This document shows positions 1 to 8,151 of a stretch of 9,115 nucleotides of DNA, piece after piece. This DNA is from Fidelibacterota bacterium (lineage in GTDB: Bacteria > Fidelibacterota > Marinisomatia > SCGC-AAA003-L08 > D37C17). The stretch is from NCBI GenBank assembly GCA_002705605.1, contig PAJD01000024.1, forward strand, positions 110,270 to 119,384, given 5' to 3'. Made by a program: the position numbers and the translations under genes. The notes beneath the pieces are model-generated. The model was not told the DNA's origin. It saw nothing but the letters and a program-made list of their open reading frames with translations, and made no database searches. Position 1 is the first letter of the stretch, and the number at the start of each line of letters is the position of its first letter.

Positions 1-216
1 GATGGATTCCCAAGATTGTTAAGAATTAAAGCAATACAATCTTTGTCAACATTTGGTGATGTCGGTGTACTTGATGAATTGATTCCGATGTTAGAAGATT
101 CTTATAATTATGATTATTATTATGAATTAAATAATTTAGCAAACTCCTTAAATGCAGGAGATTTTTATAAAAATAAAATGAGAGAAGCTAGTTTAAAAGC
201 AATGCAATCTAATTAA
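1..216 (+). CDS. HEAT-repeat-like protein, C-terminal fragment (5' end outside window)
   Basis: The reading frame is open from base 1 and runs 71 codons to a TAA at 214-216, so this is the C-terminal end of a longer gene. The visible residues contain a helix pair resembling a HEAT/Armadillo-type repeat. It begins LRIKAIQSLSTFGD, followed by a second helix around VLDELIPMLEDS, a pattern close to the usual 'lR..A...Lg..gd...l..L...l.d'. A Tyr/Asn-rich loop and a last helix (MREASLKAMQ) follow. Such repeats are protein-binding scaffolds, and no catalytic motif is visible. The apparent start at 16 is an internal TTG codon rather than a real start. The stop codon is followed at once by the ATG of the lipoprotein gene (TAAATG), which suggests one transcript and coupled translation. 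The partner and function cannot be judged from this end alone. The repeat assignment is moderately sure. Confidence 0.6.
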   Translation, partial: DGFPRLLRIKAIQSLSTFGDVGVLDELIPMLEDSYNYDYYYELNNLANSLNAGDFYKNKMREASLKAMQSN

Positions 217-984
217 ATGAAATATTTGTTTAATATATTATTACTATCCTTACTATTATTAGTATCTAATGGATGCGCAGGGAAAGAAGAGGTTGAGGTT
301 GAAGATTCTGAGGTTAAAATTATTCCAGAAAAAATTATAAAAGAAATTAAACACGTAAATCATAATCCTTTCTATCCATTAAAGGATAAAATTGAAGATT
401 TAGAGTTTAAAATAAATGAATTAAATGCTCAAATATTAGAATATGAATCAAGCTTAATTGCACCTTCAATTAATTCTGAAATTTTAAAATTAGTTCAGAC
501 TCCTAAAATTGAACATGAAATTATGATTAATAATGGTACAATAATTCAAGGTAAAATAATCCAAGAAAATGCTGAAAACTTAATTGTTGAAACTAGGATA
601 GGTCAATTAAAAATTGATAAACTTCAAGTTAGTTCTATTAAAGAAATGGAACCATTAAAAGCTAATATTGTTTTTAATGAAATGTCAATAGAAGAAAAAA
701 TTAGTAAAAATAATTTAACTTTTTCAGGCTCATTAATTAATAATGGCAGTAGAAGAGGTGATTTTGTTAGAGTAATTTATTATTTATGGGAAAAAGATAC
801 AGCCCCCGCGTTAACTGACTCTACATTTATTACTGGTAATACTATTATTTTTAATAATGGTGTTATTTCGGATACATCTCTTGACCCAGGAGATAATGGC
901 GAATTTAATTTATCAATTGATATACCTGATTCATTAAATATAGCATATTGGACAAAAGAAGTTAGATATGATATGTTTGAGTAA
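217..984 (+). CDS. Predicted lipoprotein with coiled coil, Sm-like and FxLyD-like domains
   Basis: This 255-residue protein starts with a lipoprotein-type signal: MKYLF, a Leu-rich core (residues 7-16), then SNGC with Cys20 as the likely lipidated residue. The lipobox is imperfect because position -3 is Ser, not Leu/Val/Ile. A charged linker (23-45) leads to a heptad-like stretch (about 55-80, LKDKIEDLEFKINELNAQIL) that probably forms a coiled coil. Residues about 100-143 (INNGTIIQGKI, then GQLKIDKLQVSSIKE) look like the small Sm-like beta domain common in periplasmic proteins of FCB bacteria. Residues about 168-235 (FSGSLINNGSRRGDFVRVIY, later LDPGDNGEFNL) resemble an FxLyD domain. It is therefore probably an envelope-anchored protein that extends into the periplasm or outside. 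It starts directly after the HEAT-like gene's stop and lies 27 bases before pilT, so a link to pilus or envelope machinery is plausible by context only. No enzyme motif is seen. Confidence 0.72.
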   Translation: MKYLFNILLLSLLLLVSNGCAGKEEVEVEDSEVKIIPEKIIKEIKHVNHNPFYPLKDKIEDLEFKINELNAQILEYESSLIAPSINSEILKLVQTPKIEHEIMINNGTIIQGKIIQENAENLIVETRIGQLKIDKLQVSSIKEMEPLKANIVFNEMSIEEKISKNNLTFSGSLINNGSRRGDFVRVIYYLWEKDTAPALTDSTFITGNTIIFNNGVISDTSLDPGDNGEFNLSIDIPDSLNIAYWTKEVRYDMFE

Positions 985-1011
985 ATTCTTTCACACATTA
1001 GTTTAAATATT

Positions 1012-2073
1012 ATGAATTTAGAAAAAATGTTAAGCGATATGGTCAGCCGTGATGCAAGTGATTTGCATTTAACTGTTGGTTCTCCACCTAAAATAAGGAT
1101 TAATGGAGATTTATTTAATTTAAATGAAGAAAAATTAATTCCTGATACTCTAAATAAAATTTTAAAAGATTATTTAAATGATAAAAGATTATCATTGTTA
1201 ACAAATGGAAATGATGTTGATTTTTCAATTGGTATTAAGGGTGTTAGTAGATTTAGAGTTAACTTGTTTAAACAAAGAGGAAATTTAGCAGCTACTTTCA
1301 GAAAGCTACCATATTCTATCCCTAATTTGGATTCACTTGGTTTTCCAGAATCAATTGCTAATTTAACTTTAAATAAAAAAGGATTAATATTAATAACTGG
1401 TGGAACTGGCAGTGGAAAATCTACTACAATGGCCGCCTTAATTAAAAAGATTTCAAATGAAAATAATTCTCATATTATAACTATTGAAGATCCAATTGAA
1501 TATCTATATGAACATTCAAATTCTTTAATTAATCAACGTGAAGTCGGTTCAGATACTAAAAGTTTTAGTGATTCCTTAAAGAGTGTATTAAGACAAGATC
1601 CAGATGTTGTATCAATAGGTGAGTTGAGAGATGTTGATTCTATGAATGCTGCCTTAACAATTGCAGAGACTGGTCATTTAGTTTTAGGAACACTACATAC
1701 AAATAATGCGTCAGGAACTATTAATAGATTAGTAAATGCTTTTTCTCCAGATAAACAAGGTATCATTAGAACAACTTTATCTTTAAATTTATTAGGTATT
1801 ATTTCTCAACAATTAATTCCTAATAAAAACCAAGGAAGATCATTAGCCTTAGAAGTTCTTATAAATACTTCTTCAATAAAATCATTGATTCGTGAAAACA
1901 ATATTCATCAAATTGATAATTATATATTAAGTGGTCAAAAAGATGGTATGATACGAATGGATGATTCAATAATTAAATTATATAATGATGGCTTAATATC
2001 TAAAGAAGAGGCATTGAATTATGCCATTAATATATCAGAGCTATCAAAGAAACTTAATAGTATTAACATATAG
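1012..2073 (+). CDS. pilT: Type IV pilus twitching motility/retraction ATPase PilT
   Basis: This is a 353-residue GspE/PilT-family hexameric ATPase of usual length. In the cytoplasm PilT drives depolymerisation of the type IV pilus, powering retraction, twitching and DNA uptake. The N-terminal PAS-like domain has the signature SRDASDLHLTVGSPPKIRING (12-32, shown in part). The Walker A motif is GGTGSGKST (130-138, Lys136). The Asp box is ITIEDPIEY (156-164), the Walker B region is LRQDPDVVSIGELRD (193-207, Glu204), and the His box is TGHLVLGTLHTNN (220-232). A C-terminal SIKSLIRE (about 288-295), followed by a GxxxGM-like stretch, matches the AIRNLIRE motif that separates PilT from PilB. PilU is less likely because the typical PilT C-terminus is present. 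No pilin, PilB or PilC is in the window. The start is the first ATG after an in-frame stop, with no Shine-Dalgarno in the 27-base gap. bolA follows after 9 bases. Confidence 0.93.
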   Translation: MNLEKMLSDMVSRDASDLHLTVGSPPKIRINGDLFNLNEEKLIPDTLNKILKDYLNDKRLSLLTNGNDVDFSIGIKGVSRFRVNLFKQRGNLAATFRKLPYSIPNLDSLGFPESIANLTLNKKGLILITGGTGSGKSTTMAALIKKISNENNSHIITIEDPIEYLYEHSNSLINQREVGSDTKSFSDSLKSVLRQDPDVVSIGELRDVDSMNAALTIAETGHLVLGTLHTNNASGTINRLVNAFSPDKQGIIRTTLSLNLLGIISQQLIPNKNQGRSLALEVLINTSSIKSLIRENNIHQIDNYILSGQKDGMIRMDDSIIKLYNDGLISKEEALNYAINISELSKKLNSINI

Positions 2074-2082
2074 CATTTATTT

Positions 2083-2352
2083 ATGATTAAAGAAAAAATC
2101 AAAAATTTAATTGAAAATAAACTCGATATTGTTCATATGGAAATTAAGGATACTACATCTCAGCATATTAATCATGCTAATCACAAAGGAGGATCCCACC
2201 TTAGAATGAAAATAGTTTCTAATGATTTTATAGATAAATCATTAGTACAAAGACATCAAATGATTTATTCTATTATTAATGACTTCATTCAAAAAGAAAT
2301 CCATGCAGTTATATTAAAAACATTTACAGTCGATGAGTTTGAAAATTTATAA
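2083..2352 (+). CDS. bolA: BolA/IbaG-family protein
   Basis: This 89-residue cytoplasmic protein matches the whole BolA family length. The family signature is present: HKGGSHLRMKIVS (34-46), then the helix-turn SLVQRHQMIYSIINDF (53-68), and the C-terminal IHAVILKT (73-80). His58 and His74 fall where the family has conserved histidines. BolA proteins bind [2Fe-2S] clusters together with monothiol glutaredoxins, and some also bind DNA. Which subgroup this is cannot be settled here. It has a His-rich loop (QHINHANHKGGSH, 27-39), a possible cluster-ligand region. The gene begins 9 bases after the pilT stop and ends just before a strong hairpin, so it is probably the last gene of the plus-strand transcript. 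A functional tie to PilT is not implied. The family call is firm; the choice of symbol over ibaG is uncertain. Confidence 0.87.
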   Translation: MIKEKIKNLIENKLDIVHMEIKDTTSQHINHANHKGGSHLRMKIVSNDFIDKSLVQRHQMIYSIINDFIQKEIHAVILKTFTVDEFENL

Positions 2353-2357
2353 AAGGG

Positions 2358-2391
2358 AAATAAGAAGCTAGAGTAAACTAGCTTCTTATTT
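2358..2391 (+). terminator. Probable terminator hairpin after bolA
   Basis: A perfect 14-bp inverted repeat has arms at 2358-2371 and 2378-2391 (core AAGAAGCTAG / CTAGCTTCTT) around a 6-base loop AGTAAA. It begins five bases after the bolA stop codon and runs out into a T-rich tail (TTATTTATTAAG). The position and the A-rich to T-rich flanks fit an intrinsic terminator for the plus-strand transcript. The stem is only moderately GC-rich and the T tract is interrupted, so efficiency is unknown. Confidence 0.72.
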
Positions 2392-2400
2392 ATTAAGTCA

Positions 2401-2426
2401 ACAACTTAGGAGGAGTTGTAATTTTT
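2401..2426 (+). other. Small hairpin with AGGAGG loop and T-run
   Basis: Arms ACAACT (2401-2406) and AGTTGT (2414-2419) enclose a 7-base loop TAGGAGG, and a run of five T (2422-2426) follows. It could be a secondary terminator or part of a folded RNA. The purine loop is complementary to the CTCCTCC stretch at 2530-2536, about 120 bases downstream, so a loop-to-single-strand contact is possible. The stem is only 6 bp and could be chance in AT-rich sequence. Confidence 0.35.
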
Positions 2427-2452
2427 GACATTACCTTTACTATATATACGAT
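2425..2452 (+). promoter_or_regulatory. Possible sigma-70-like promoter in the junction
   Basis: A perfect TTGACA (2425-2430) is followed after 16 bases by TACGAT (2447-2452), a 4-of-6 match to TATAAT. If active, transcription would start near 2459 and meet the 15-bp hairpin at 2479-2512, giving a very short RNA. A TTGACA by chance is not rare in this composition, the -10 match is weak, and bacteria of the Bacteroidota type use a different consensus. This is a weak call. Confidence 0.22.
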
Positions 2453-2478
2453 AGAACTATTGATTTGTTCCATTATAA

Positions 2479-2512
2479 ATAATAAAGTCCCAATTATTTG
2501 GGACTTTATTAT
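2479..2512. terminator. Strong symmetric hairpin, probable terminator (ligA operon or bidirectional)
   Basis: A perfect 15-bp inverted repeat has arms 2479-2493 and 2498-2512 (core AAAGTCCCAA / TTGGGACTTT) around the four-base loop TTAT. It lies 111 bases past the ligA stop on the minus strand and 126 bases past the bolA stop on the plus strand. Read on the minus strand, it is followed by TTATAATGG after a T-rich arm. It probably terminates the long minus-strand operon, or works both ways as a back-up for the plus-strand transcript. Confidence 0.62.
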
Positions 2513-2540
2513 GATAAAACAGCTTATTTCTCCTCCATTA

Positions 2541-2561
2541 ATTATTCATAAGTAGAATAAT
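2541..2561. repeat. Short inverted repeat ATTATTC/GAATAAT
   Basis: Seven-base arms ATTATTC (2541-2547) and GAATAAT (2555-2561) flank a 7-base spacer. It is purely AT-rich except for one G/C pair, so chance is a fair explanation. It may add to the folding of the junction RNA or be a weak protein-binding site. Confidence 0.3.
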
Positions 2562-2623
2562 CAATGAACGATTTTACAATTTTATTATTAATAATATTGT
2601 GATATTCAGCACTTTGTTAGGGC

Positions 2624-4618
<1,995 letters not shown>

Positions 4619-4621
4619 TTA

Positions 4622-6133
4622 CTATAGTATTTTAATTTCATTATCTATAGTTTCAGTTAAGCTAAAAAAATCATCGCTAGAAAATTTAAAATTAATATGT
4701 TTATAATCACCATTATTATCAATACAATATTGCTCTTGATATTTTTTTTTATTTTTAATGATTTGATCAATTGATGATATTAGGATATCAACATCTCTTT
4801 TATTATTATAAATCCCAAAACTAATTCTAACCATTCCCATCCAAGGTTCCATTTTCCAAGAAAGATTATTATCTTTGAATTCACAATCATCAAGTTCTTT
4901 TTTATGGGTTGCACTTAACATCTCTTGAACATAAGGGTGTGCACAAAAGCATTCGTTTCTTACAGCTATATTAAAATAATCATTAAGTATAGCTGCTACA
5001 AGACCATGATCCATGCCATTAATATTAAATGAAATTGTTCCTGCTCTAGGGCAATTTTTTATATCAGTATCACCATAGATATGAATTTCTTTATATTTGT
5101 TTAATTCGTTCATAGTATATTGGATTAAATTTTTATCTTCTTCTAAAATATTTTCCATTCCTATTGTATCTAAGATATGAACAGATGCACCTAATGTAAT
5201 TGCACCTAAAATATTTGGGGTACCAGCTTCTTCTCTATCTGGAAATTTTTTTGTTACAAAATAATTATCAGGATAAACCTTATCGACCATTCCACCGCCT
5301 ACATCTTCAGGTTCAATTGCACTTAAAAATGATTTTCTTGCTATAATAACTCCTGGAGATCCTGGTGCATATGTTTTATGACCAGAAAATAATAATACAT
5401 CAATCTCTTTACTTTTATCATTAAATCCACTCATTTTTATTGGAACATGTGCAGCCATTTGAGCAGCATCAACAATTAAATAAACATTATATTTATGAAC
5501 AATTTTTGCTATCTTATTAATTGAATTAATAATCCCAGTAACATTGCTTAACCCTGTGATTGATACATAATTAATTCTATCTGAAAATTTTTCTAAGTAT
5601 TTTTCTAAAATTTGGGTATTAATTTTTCCAGCCATTTGATGATTTTTTTCTAGAGGCACATGAATTACTTTTCCTCCATGTTTTCTATGAGGGAGATCAT
5701 TTGAATGATGCTCCATCATTGATACTAATACTATATCTCTTTCAGGTCTAAGTCTTTTTAATGTTTTAGCAACTCTATTCATTCCAGCTGTAACGCCACT
5801 ACCCATAAAGAAAGACGTATATTCATTTTTATCTGCTTCAACAAAATCTAATATTTTATTATGAATCCATTCATATGTTTTAGTTGAAATTCTAGCACTA
5901 AAGTGAAGTAATGAGTGTGTATTTGAGTAATGATTTAAAAATTTTTTTGATGCTCTAAAAGCAGCTCCCATCATTAGAGTCGATGCAGTTGAATCTAAAT
6001 AAATTCTAGGTGATATAGTTCCATCTGCTAATTTATACTTAGTATCTAAACCTATAAAATCATCTTGAATTTTTTTAAGCAAATCCAATCCTTTTACTGA
6101 CATAGTTTCAGGGGTAAGTAAAGTTGGTTTCAT
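4622..6133 (-). CDS. Class V aminotransferase-fold PLP enzyme, cysteine-desulfurase-like
   Basis: This 503-residue enzyme has the fold and cofactor residues of the SufS/Csd group, which moves sulfur from L-cysteine to an acceptor. The N-terminal YLDSTAST (45-52) is the usual entry strand. EHHSN (141-145, with a PLP-stacking His), VDAAQ (222-226, Asp222 and the Q), and SGHKTYAPG (250-258, Schiff-base Lys253) are all present, as is AGTPN (303-307). The loop RNECFCAHPYV (392-402) places Cys397 where SufS has its persulfide Cys (HHCAQP), with an extra Cys395. It is about 100 residues longer than SufS. It carries a longer N-terminus, about 20 extra residues between the Cys loop and RISFGIYNN, and a 40-residue C-terminal tail (about 461-503). 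No SufBCDE/IscU gene is adjacent. It may be a desulfurase, a selenocysteine lyase or another class V lyase. It starts 9 bases after the pabC stop. The fold is certain, the substrate unproven. Confidence 0.83.
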   Translation of the reverse strand: MKPTLLTPETMSVKGLDLLKKIQDDFIGLDTKYKLADGTISPRIYLDSTASTLMMGAAFRASKKFLNHYSNTHSLLHFSARISTKTYEWIHNKILDFVEADKNEYTSFFMGSGVTAGMNRVAKTLKRLRPERDIVLVSMMEHHSNDLPHRKHGGKVIHVPLEKNHQMAGKINTQILEKYLEKFSDRINYVSITGLSNVTGIINSINKIAKIVHKYNVYLIVDAAQMAAHVPIKMSGFNDKSKEIDVLLFSGHKTYAPGSPGVIIARKSFLSAIEPEDVGGGMVDKVYPDNYFVTKKFPDREEAGTPNILGAITLGASVHILDTIGMENILEEDKNLIQYTMNELNKYKEIHIYGDTDIKNCPRAGTISFNINGMDHGLVAAILNDYFNIAVRNECFCAHPYVQEMLSATHKKELDDCEFKDNNLSWKMEPWMGMVRISFGIYNNKRDVDILISSIDQIIKNKKKYQEQYCIDNNGDYKHINFKFSSDDFFSLTETIDNEIKIL

Positions 6134-6142
6134 ATCGATAAA

Positions 6143-6967
6143 TTAACCATTATTTATTTTATTAAATAATTCTTTTTTAAGCTTGTTTGTTATTTCAAAT
6201 TCAGAATGCCAATGATCCCAATAACAAGGAAGAAGTCCAATCCCCGTAGAAGATATGAAGGCTTCATCCATTAGATTAATTTCATCTCTATTTATATGAG
6301 TTTCTGAAATGTTTAAATGATTTTTTTTTGCTATAGAAATTATGGTACTTCTCATTACTCCAGATAAAATACCTAAATCTAAAGATGGAGTTATTAATGT
6401 TTTATCTTTTATAAAAAATATATTTCTAATAGCACATTCAGTAATAATATTATTTCTATTATAAAATATTGGCTCATAATAACCTAATTTTTCACATTCT
6501 TTTTTTGCTAGCATATTACCAATATAATTAAGTGATTTTATTGCTGGAGTAAATCTTATAATAGGAAATTTTTCTTCATTAAAAAAAATAGCTTTAACAG
6601 GTTTATTAGGTATATTATAAAAAGATTTTATATTTATATATATATTTGGCATTATTTTTATTTTTGACAAATCTCCTCGAGTTATCATTATTCTAATTAT
6701 TCCATTTTTGAGTGAGTTTTTTTCAATAATTTTTTGTAGTAGTAATAATAATGAATCGGGATTAAAGTTATGATTTAGTTTAATTAATTTTAATCCAGAT
6801 AATATCCGTTTAATATGTTTATTCGCTGAAAATAGTTTTTCGTTATCAAATCTCAATGTTTCAAACAATCCATCTCCATATAAAAATCCAGCATCATTAA
6901 ATGGAATTTTTGCTTCATCTGATTTAATCCATTTACCATTTATATAATATATTTTTTTTCCTAACAT
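6143..6967 (-). CDS. pabC: Class IV aminotransferase fold enzyme, probable aminodeoxychorismate lyase PabC
   Basis: PabC is a PLP enzyme that splits 4-amino-4-deoxychorismate into 4-aminobenzoate and pyruvate, the last step before folate assembly. The 274 residues match the family length. Fold markers are FNDAGFLYGDGLFETLRF (23-40), the likely Schiff-base Lys144 in AIKSLNYIGNMLAKKE (142-157), TECAIRNIFFI (176-186, Glu177), the stretch TPSLDLGILSGVMRS (193-207), and SSTGIGLLPC (239-248). The same fold serves branched-chain and D-amino-acid aminotransferases, which differ little in motifs. The choice of PabC rests mainly on the gene directly upstream being pabB. Its ATG overlaps the pabB stop by one base (TAATG), typical of translational coupling. 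The next gene downstream starts 9 bases after its stop. The fold is very sure, the PabC assignment good. Confidence 0.85.
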   Translation of the reverse strand: MLGKKIYYINGKWIKSDEAKIPFNDAGFLYGDGLFETLRFDNEKLFSANKHIKRILSGLKLIKLNHNFNPDSLLLLLQKIIEKNSLKNGIIRIMITRGDLSKIKIMPNIYINIKSFYNIPNKPVKAIFFNEEKFPIIRFTPAIKSLNYIGNMLAKKECEKLGYYEPIFYNRNNIITECAIRNIFFIKDKTLITPSLDLGILSGVMRSTIISIAKKNHLNISETHINRDEINLMDEAFISSTGIGLLPCYWDHWHSEFEITNKLKKELFNKINNG

Positions 6968-8151
6968 TATGTTTGCGTTAATATTTTACTTTTTGTTTTT
7001 GTTTCTTGCCATTCTTCTTTTGATTGTGAATCCCAAACTATTCCACCACCAACAGGATATATACCATCATTATTTTCTAAAGTCATTGTTCTTATTGCAA
7101 TATTAAACTTTAAATTTCCTTTTTCATTAATATATCCAATAGAACCAGTGTATAAATCTCTGCTATAATTTTCTAGTTTATCTATAATTCTCATAGCACT
7201 TTCTTTTGGTGCCCCTGTAATTGAACCCCCAGGAAATAAAGCACTGAAAATATCAGATTCATTGATATCTTTTTTTAATTTCCCCTTAACGCATGTAATC
7301 ATTTGATGTACAGTGTTAAAACTTTTTATTTTAAACATATTTTTTACTTTGACTTCCCCATATTCAGAAATTTTTCCTATATCATTCCTTAAAAGATCTA
7401 CAATCATGAGATGTTCTGCTTTATCTTTAGATGAATTTTTTAATTCTAACTTTAATTTATTATCTTTTTCTTTATTTGAATCCCTGCCTCTAGTACCCTT
7501 CATTGGATATGAATAAATTGTATTCTTTTTAGTTTCAAAAAATAGCTCTGGTGAAAAGCTTAAGATTTCATAGTTCTTGAATTTCATATAAAAACCATAA
7601 GGGGGTTGTACAAACTCTCTTAATGAAAGATATGTATTTAAACCACTATCAAAACATTTGTATATTTTTTTTATAGAATAATTTATTTGATATGCATTTC
7701 CATTATATAATTCATTTTTTATTTCATTTATTTTTTTTTTGTATTCTTTATAATCAATTAATTCTTTCAATAAATGAATTTCAGTTTTTTTTGTATTTAT
7801 TTTTTCAATTTTATACTTAATTGTTTTTTTAGGTTTTACAAAAAATAAATAAGGAAATTTTTTGTTTAAATTTTTAAAATGAATATTAGGGTATAAAATA
7901 TTTTTAAAATTATAGCTAATAAATCCTACAGCAGGTATACCTTTACAGTTTTTTTTCCACTTATTAATTATTTTTTGGAATTCTTCTAAATTAGCATTAA
8001 TCTTCTTCCCAGAATAAAACAAACCATTATAATCCCATAAAATTTTTTCATTTGAAGACCAGATTGCATAACCTTCATATTTATTTTCCCATGAATCAAT
8101 GAGAATATCAGGATTCCCATGTTTACTTATTATCTCATTAAGATTTTGCAT
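6967..8151 (-). CDS. pabB: Aminodeoxychorismate synthase component I PabB
   Basis: This 394-residue chorismate-binding enzyme adds ammonia to chorismate to form 4-amino-4-deoxychorismate, normally with the glutaminase PabA. Family motifs run in order: SFSPELFF (198-205), YPMKGTRGR (215-223), HLMIVDLLRNDIG (247-259), the FPGGSITGAPKESAM stretch (306-320), YTGSIGY (334-340), AIRTM (352-356) and VGGGIVWDSQSKEEW (367-381). Lys218 in PMKGT is the residue that marks aminodeoxychorismate synthase; anthranilate synthase usually has Ala there. This supports PabB over TrpE, as does pabC downstream. It is shorter than the 453-residue E. coli protein, mainly in a reduced, Lys/Ile-rich N-terminal half, but the catalytic half is complete. 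No glutaminase domain is fused, and pabA is not in the window. The ATG lies inside the last 14 bases of the upstream gene. An A10 run (7731-7740 on the reverse strand) occurs in the coding part near residue 138. Confidence 0.93.
   Translation of the reverse strand: MQNLNEIISKHGNPDILIDSWENKYEGYAIWSSNEKILWDYNGLFYSGKKINANLEEFQKIINKWKKNCKGIPAVGFISYNFKNILYPNIHFKNLNKKFPYLFFVKPKKTIKYKIEKINTKKTEIHLLKELIDYKEYKKKINEIKNELYNGNAYQINYSIKKIYKCFDSGLNTYLSLREFVQPPYGFYMKFKNYEILSFSPELFFETKKNTIYSYPMKGTRGRDSNKEKDNKLKLELKNSSKDKAEHLMIVDLLRNDIGKISEYGEVKVKNMFKIKSFNTVHQMITCVKGKLKKDINESDIFSALFPGGSITGAPKESAMRIIDKLENYSRDLYTGSIGYINEKGNLKFNIAIRTMTLENNDGIYPVGGGIVWDSQSKEEWQETKTKSKILTQT

Larger units (their letters stand above)
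2353..2623. other. Non-coding junction between convergent gene groups
   Basis: These 271 bases separate the end of bolA (plus) from the end of ligA (minus). No convincing gene is seen. They hold a 14-bp perfect hairpin (2358-2391), a 6-bp hairpin with AGGAGG in its loop and a T-run after it (2401-2426), a TTGACA box (2425-2430), a 15-bp perfect hairpin with a TTAT loop (2479-2512), a CTCCTCC stretch (2530-2536), and a 7-bp inverted repeat (2541-2561). The last 60 bases before ligA are plain AT-rich sequence. Transcription termination from both sides is the simplest role. Confidence 0.85.

Noticed and set aside
780..998. Minus-strand open frame inside the lipoprotein gene
   Set aside because: It lies antisense to a well-supported gene, has no family signature, and is a shadow frame.
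2425..2454. Possible nine-residue leader peptide starting at TTG (MTLPLLYIR) behind AGGAGG
   Set aside because: The spacing is 11 bases, the start is TTG, genes here do not use Shine-Dalgarno sequences, and no regulated gene follows on that strand. It also overlaps the TTGACA box, which gives a competing explanation.
2564..2602. Short ATG frame encoding a hydrophobic 12-residue peptide
   Set aside because: It is too short, has no start signal, and hydrophobic codons are expected by chance in AT-rich DNA.
2353..2623. Known structured RNA (tmRNA, SRP RNA, RNase P, 6S) or riboswitch in the junction
   Set aside because: None of the conserved cores of these RNAs could be found, and the space is filled mainly by two simple hairpins.
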